From: DASQTB01 sp035642095
Lineage (GTDB): Bacteria > Actinomycetota > UBA4738 > CALAEC01
Length of the DNA: 9,964 nt
Reading direction: 5' to 3'
Assembly: GCA_035642095.1 (NCBI GenBank)
Contig: DASQTB010000018.1
Span: 1-9,964 of the forward strand
Below are positions 7,490-9,964 of this stretch, one piece after another. Position 1 is the stretch's first letter, and every line of letters starts with the position of its first letter. Under the pieces are notes generated by a model that made no database searches, was not told where the DNA came from, and saw nothing but the letters and a program-made list of their open reading frames with translations. Made by a program: the position numbers and the translations under genes.

Positions 7490-7539
7490 GCGGTTCCCCT
7501 TTCTTCCCCGGTGCGCGGCCGGCGCGCGCCGCGAACCGC
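7490..7539 (-). promoter_or_regulatory. Intercistronic stem-loop covering the CMD-gene ribosome binding site
   Basis: In the 52-nt gap after E1 beta, GCGGTTC and GAACCGC (7533-7539 and 7490-7496 on the minus strand) are perfectly complementary. The second arm starts at the last G of the AAAGGGG ribosome binding site (7496-7502) and ends next to the ATG. A further GCGCG/CGCGC pair (7513-7527) lies between the arms. The structure could limit translation of the CMD gene unless ribosomes arriving from E1 beta open it. Pairing is seen; function is inferred. Confidence 0.35.
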
Positions 7540-7541
7540 TC

Positions 7542-8519
7542 TCACCCCACGGTCTTGCGCACGGTCTCGACCACCCGGTCCACCGACGGCAACGCCGCAT
7601 CCTCCAGCACGTCCGCCTGGGGGAGCGGGATGTGCGGCGTGGTGATCCGCACGATCGGGTCCTCCAGATCGAAGAACGCCTCCTCGGCTACTAGAGAGGC
7701 GATCTCCGCCCCCCAGCCGAGTAGTCGGGGGTTCTCCTCCACGGTGAACAGCCGGTTCGTCTTGCGAACCGACTCCAGGATCGTGCTCATATCGAGTGGC
7801 ACCAAGGAGCGGGGGTCGACGACCTCCGCCGAGATCCCGTACTCGCGGTCGAGGATGTCCGCCCCCTCGAGCGCCTTGGGCACCGTGGACGCCAGCGCGA
7901 CGAGGGTGAGATCCGTCCCCGTCCGCAGGACCTTCGCCACCCCAAGTTCCTCAACGACCTCGCCACCCGGGATGTCGGCCTTCAGCGAGTACAGGGCCTT
8001 GCTGTCGAAGAACGCCACCGGATCGGGGTCGCGTACGGCCGCCGCGGTGAGCCCAATCACATCGATGGGATTGGAGGGCGCCACCACCTTCAACCCCGGG
8101 ATGGCCATCGCCCAGTTCTCCACCGCTTGCGAGTGCTGGGCCCCGAAGCGCAACCCCCCTCCGTTGGCCGTCCTGATCACCAGCGGGAGACTGATCTGCC
8201 CGTCCGTCATGTACCGGGTCTTGGCCACCTGGTTGGCGATCATGTCCCAGCAGGTGGCCACGAAGTCGGAGAACATGATCTCTGCGATCGGGCGGAGCCC
8301 CGTCATGGCGCCCCCCATGGCCAGGCCGATGATGGCCTCCTCGCTGATCGGCATGTCCCGGACCCGCTCGGGGCCGAACCGCTCGTACAGCCCCTCGGTG
8401 GCCTTGAACACCCCGCCGGGCTCGCCGACGTCCTCTCCGATCAGGTACACGGTGGGGTCGCGCTCCATCTCCTGGGCGATCCCGGCGGCGATGGCCGTCC
8501 GATAGGTCATCTCCGCCAT
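7542..8519 (-). CDS. 2-oxoacid dehydrogenase E1 component, beta subunit (PdhB/AcoB/BkdB-type)
   Basis: A 325-residue protein of normal length for this subunit. With E1 alpha it forms the thiamine-diphosphate heterotetramer that decarboxylates a 2-oxoacid (or cleaves acetoin) and passes the acyl group to an E2 lipoyl domain. Landmarks are MTYRTAIAAGIAQEM at the start, GEDVGEPGGVFKAT (28-41), catalytic Glu60 in MPISEE, QHSQ at 128-131, the VVAPSNPIDV strand after 145, and the C-terminal transketolase domain with VDPRSLVPLD. ATG 8519 has a GGGGGG ribosome binding site five bases away and overlaps the E1 alpha end by 13 nt. An ATG at 8510, giving ATGA overlap with the alpha stop, is the alternative; both imply coupling. 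The 64-residue upstream extension of this frame lies inside E1 alpha and is not real. Confidence 0.97.
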   Translation of the reverse strand: MAEMTYRTAIAAGIAQEMERDPTVYLIGEDVGEPGGVFKATEGLYERFGPERVRDMPISEEAIIGLAMGGAMTGLRPIAEIMFSDFVATCWDMIANQVAKTRYMTDGQISLPLVIRTANGGGLRFGAQHSQAVENWAMAIPGLKVVAPSNPIDVIGLTAAAVRDPDPVAFFDSKALYSLKADIPGGEVVEELGVAKVLRTGTDLTLVALASTVPKALEGADILDREYGISAEVVDPRSLVPLDMSTILESVRKTNRLFTVEENPRLLGWGAEIASLVAEEAFFDLEDPIVRITTPHIPLPQADVLEDAALPSVDRVVETVRKTVG

Positions 8520-9532
8520 GCCGACCCCCCGTCGCTCCACACGTTCGTCTCGATGCTCGCCGGGTCGGGCGGGGGAGCCGCGCGCGCCTCCGCCTCCGCC
8601 TCGTCCACCTTGGCCATGGACTCGTTCTCGATCTCGGCGAGGACGCTCTCGTCGATCCCCAGGTCGAGCAGGTGGTTCCGGTAGGTGTCGACCGGGTCGC
8701 GGGCCAACCACTCCTTCACCTCGTCCTCCGGCCGGTACTTTGCGGGGTCTGCGCGCGAGTGGCCACCCTTCCGGTACGTCTTGGCCTCGATCAACGACGG
8801 GCCCCGTCCAGCCCGGGCCCGCGCCAGCCGATCGTGTGCGAGTTCGTAGACGGCTTCCGGGTCGTTTCCGTCAACGATGAGCGGTTCGAGTCCGTAGGCC
8901 CGTGCACGATCGGCGGCGGGGTTGGGAACCGAGGTCACCTTGGAGATGGGGGTGTACTCCATGTACAGGTTGTTCTCGCACACGTAGACCACCGGCAGCT
9001 TCCACACGGCGGCGATGTTGAGCGACTCGTGGAAGTTGCCGATGTTCGTGGTGCCGTCTCCCAGGAAGCACACGGCCACCTGATCGGTTCCTCGAGCCTG
9101 GGCGGACCAGGCCGCCCCGGCGGCCACCGGCATGTGAGAACCGACGATCGCGTAGGACCCCATCATGTTGTGCTCCACGCTGGTCAGATGCATCGAGCCC
9201 CCCTTGGCGTGCAGGAGACCGGTCCGGCGGCCGAGGAGCTCGCCCAGCACGGCGGCCATGGGGACTCCGCGCGCCAGGGTGTGCGCGTGTCCCCGGTAGG
9301 TGGCGAACGTGTAGTCGTCGGGACGCATCGCCAGGCCGAATCCCGCGGCGATCGCCTCCTGGCCGAGCGACAGGTGGCTCGTCCCCTTGACCAAGTTGTC
9401 CAGGAACAGCCGATGGGTCCGATCCTCGAAGTAGCGCATCTCCACGATGCCCCGGTAGAGCGCCAGCCTCGTCGACTCGTCCAGCCCTACGGTAGGGGCG
9501 GCTGCGGATTGGCGAGTCTTCGCGGTTGCCAT
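8507..9532 (-). CDS. 2-oxoacid dehydrogenase E1 component, alpha subunit (thiamine-diphosphate dependent, PdhA/AcoA-type)
   Basis: The 341-residue protein carries the ThDP-binding motif from Gly158-Asp159-Gly160 (GDGTTNIGNF) to Asn187-Asn188 (CENN). It also has YRGHAHTLARG at 79-89, GGSMHL at 111-116, and the phosphorylation-loop equivalent KGGHSRADPAKYR. This marks the alpha subunit of a two-chain E1. Acetoin, pyruvate and branched-chain 2-oxoacid enzymes are too similar to separate by eye, so no symbol is given. It is the first gene of the leftward array, about 138 bp from the divergent MmgE/PrpD gene. No E2 or E3 gene follows in the window, so these must come from elsewhere if this is a classical complex. 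ATG 9532 is preceded by AGGGGG six bases away. The frame also opens at 9601, but that extension covers the likely promoter. Confidence 0.97.
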   Translation of the reverse strand: MATAKTRQSAAAPTVGLDESTRLALYRGIVEMRYFEDRTHRLFLDNLVKGTSHLSLGQEAIAAGFGLAMRPDDYTFATYRGHAHTLARGVPMAAVLGELLGRRTGLLHAKGGSMHLTSVEHNMMGSYAIVGSHMPVAAGAAWSAQARGTDQVAVCFLGDGTTNIGNFHESLNIAAVWKLPVVYVCENNLYMEYTPISKVTSVPNPAADRARAYGLEPLIVDGNDPEAVYELAHDRLARARAGRGPSLIEAKTYRKGGHSRADPAKYRPEDEVKEWLARDPVDTYRNHLLDLGIDESVLAEIENESMAKVDEAEAEARAAPPPDPASIETNVWSDGGSAWRR

Positions 9533-9574
9533 GGTCGACCCCCTGGTAGTGACACTGAACAACCTGAGGAGAGG

Positions 9575-9601
9575 ATAGTACCGATTCGGGCGAAGCGGCA
9601 A
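9575..9601 (-). promoter_or_regulatory. Candidate promoter for the leftward operon
   Basis: On the minus strand TTGCCG (9596-9601) and TACTAT (9575-9580) are separated by 15 bases and lie 43 bases before the E1 alpha ATG. The matches to the sigma-70-type consensus are moderate and the spacer is short, so this is tentative. Confidence 0.25.
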
Positions 9602-9613
9602 CTGGACGTCTGA

Positions 9614-9648
9614 GCCTCAGTTTAGTCTCAAAGTATGATGTTGACTCA
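9614..9648. repeat. Three spaced GNCTCA motifs, possible operator
   Basis: Between the divergent genes GCCTCA (9614-9619), GTCTCA (9625-9630) and GACTCA (9643-9648) occur in the same orientation at intervals of 11 and 18 bases. The first is part of the palindrome CTGAGCCTCAG (9610-9620). They flank the TATGAT hexamer, so a bound regulator could control the divergent MmgE/PrpD gene and perhaps the operon. Confidence 0.3.
9634..9639 (+). promoter_or_regulatory. Candidate -10 element for the MmgE/PrpD gene
   Basis: TATGAT matches the -10 consensus at five of six positions, in the least GC-rich part of the window, 31 bases before the ATG at 9671. No convincing -35 hexamer lies 16-18 bases upstream, so an activator or another sigma factor may be needed. 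Confidence 0.25.
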
Positions 9649-9655
9649 TTTCCTC

Positions 9656-9661
9656 GGGGAG
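9656..9661 (+). promoter_or_regulatory. Ribosome binding site of the MmgE/PrpD gene
   Basis: GGGGAG lies nine bases before ATG 9671 and supports that start. A second in-frame ATG at 9677 would be 15 bases away, which is too far. Confidence 0.5.
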
Positions 9662-9670
9662 CCGTAGCCT

Positions 9671-9964
9671 ATGGCCATGGGTGGGAAGGCCGGCAGGTTG
9701 GGAGGTGGGCAATCCAGACGGGCCGGCGACACGGCTCTGGGACATCCTCCCGATGCCCCCGCACGTCCGGACCCATCCGTCACGGCCCGGCTGGCGGCTT
9801 GGGCCGCGGCGTTTGGAGTTGACGGAACGCCGGACGACCTGGACGCTGTGGTGCGCCACCGGCTCCTCGACTTCACCGCCAACCTTCTCGGCGGCGCCGA
9901 CCAGCCTTCCGTGGCTCGCCTGGTGCGCTACGCTCGCCGGTATCCGGGCGAGGTACCGCTCCCG
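9671..9964 (+). CDS. MmgE/PrpD-family protein, N-terminal part (runs off right edge)
   Basis: The frame stays open for 98 codons to the window edge. Residues 1-35 are Gly/Arg/Pro-rich and probably disordered. From about residue 37 the sequence matches the start of the MmgE/PrpD fold: an amphipathic helix VTARLAAWAAAFG, the acidic turn TPDDLDAVV, then HRLLDFTANLLGGADQPSV, which corresponds to the family's LLDTLGCALAG-type helix. Members include 2-methylcitrate dehydratase, cis-aconitate decarboxylase and many uncharacterised dehydratases or isomerases. The active-site residues lie beyond this fragment, so activity cannot be judged. Divergent orientation from the E1 alpha operon over a short AT-richer region suggests joint regulation and perhaps a shared pathway. 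The long leader before the domain is unusual; a later start is possible, but no better ribosome binding site was seen. Confidence 0.72.
   Translation, partial: MAMGGKAGRLGGGQSRRAGDTALGHPPDAPARPDPSVTARLAAWAAAFGVDGTPDDLDAVVRHRLLDFTANLLGGADQPSVARLVRYARRYPGEVPLP

Noticed and set aside
6138..7694. A 518-codon plus-strand frame, and a 351-codon one at 7450-8505
   Set aside because: Both are opposite the M24-like, CMD and E1 beta genes, are rich in Ser, Arg and Pro, and have no family features.
9617..9859. Minus-strand open frames of 78-80 codons opposite the MmgE/PrpD start
   Set aside because: The plus-strand frame carries the family helix and a ribosome binding site; the minus frames are Arg/Ser/Pro-rich without one.
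1..9964. Mobile elements, CRISPR array, tRNA or phage genes
   Set aside because: No transposase, integrase, terminal inverted repeats, spaced direct-repeat array or tRNA-like cloverleaf was seen on either strand.

Overview
The window is high-GC bacterial DNA with strong Shine-Dalgarno sequences and densely packed genes. Codon third positions are rich in G and C, so the antisense strands carry long spurious open frames. The style fits a soil or sediment Actinomycetota or a similarly GC-rich phylum. No marker gene fixes the taxonomy, so this is an inference.

Eight genes read leftward (minus strand) as one array. Taken in transcription order from the right, they are: 2-oxoacid dehydrogenase E1 alpha (9532-8507), E1 beta (8519-7542), a cysteine-free carboxymuconolactone-decarboxylase-like protein (7489-6899), an M24/creatinase-fold protein (6833-5640), a CocE/NonD-type alpha/beta hydrolase (5649-3901), an NAD(P)-dependent aldehyde dehydrogenase (3783-2299), an FAD-dependent oxidoreductase of the phytoene-desaturase-like family (2192-603), and the N-terminal 182 codons of a zinc-dependent medium-chain alcohol dehydrogenase (546-1, cut by the window edge). 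A ninth gene, the start of an MmgE/PrpD-family protein, diverges rightward from 9671 and is cut by the right edge. The 138-bp region between the divergent genes (9533-9670) is the least GC-rich stretch. It holds candidate promoters in both directions and three spaced copies of a GNCTCA motif.

The gene content reads as a catabolic operon: hydrolysis of an ester- or amide-like substrate (CocE, perhaps the M24 protein), alcohol and aldehyde oxidation (ADH, ALDH), flavin-dependent desaturation or oxidation, and oxidative decarboxylation of a 2-oxoacid (E1 alpha/beta). The substrate cannot be read from sequence. No E2 or E3 subunit, transporter or regulator lies in the window.

The oddest gene is the M24-fold protein. 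By my hand alignment, all five metal-ligand positions of this family are substituted, while the conserved substrate-side histidine is kept. The CocE-type hydrolase overlapping it also appears to lack the canonical catalytic aspartate. Two stem-loops are worth attention: a 15-bp stem 11 nt after the aldehyde dehydrogenase stop, and a pairing that would cover the ribosome binding site of the CMD gene. I saw no tRNA, rRNA, CRISPR, insertion sequence or integrase. No gene-free stretch exceeds 300 bases.
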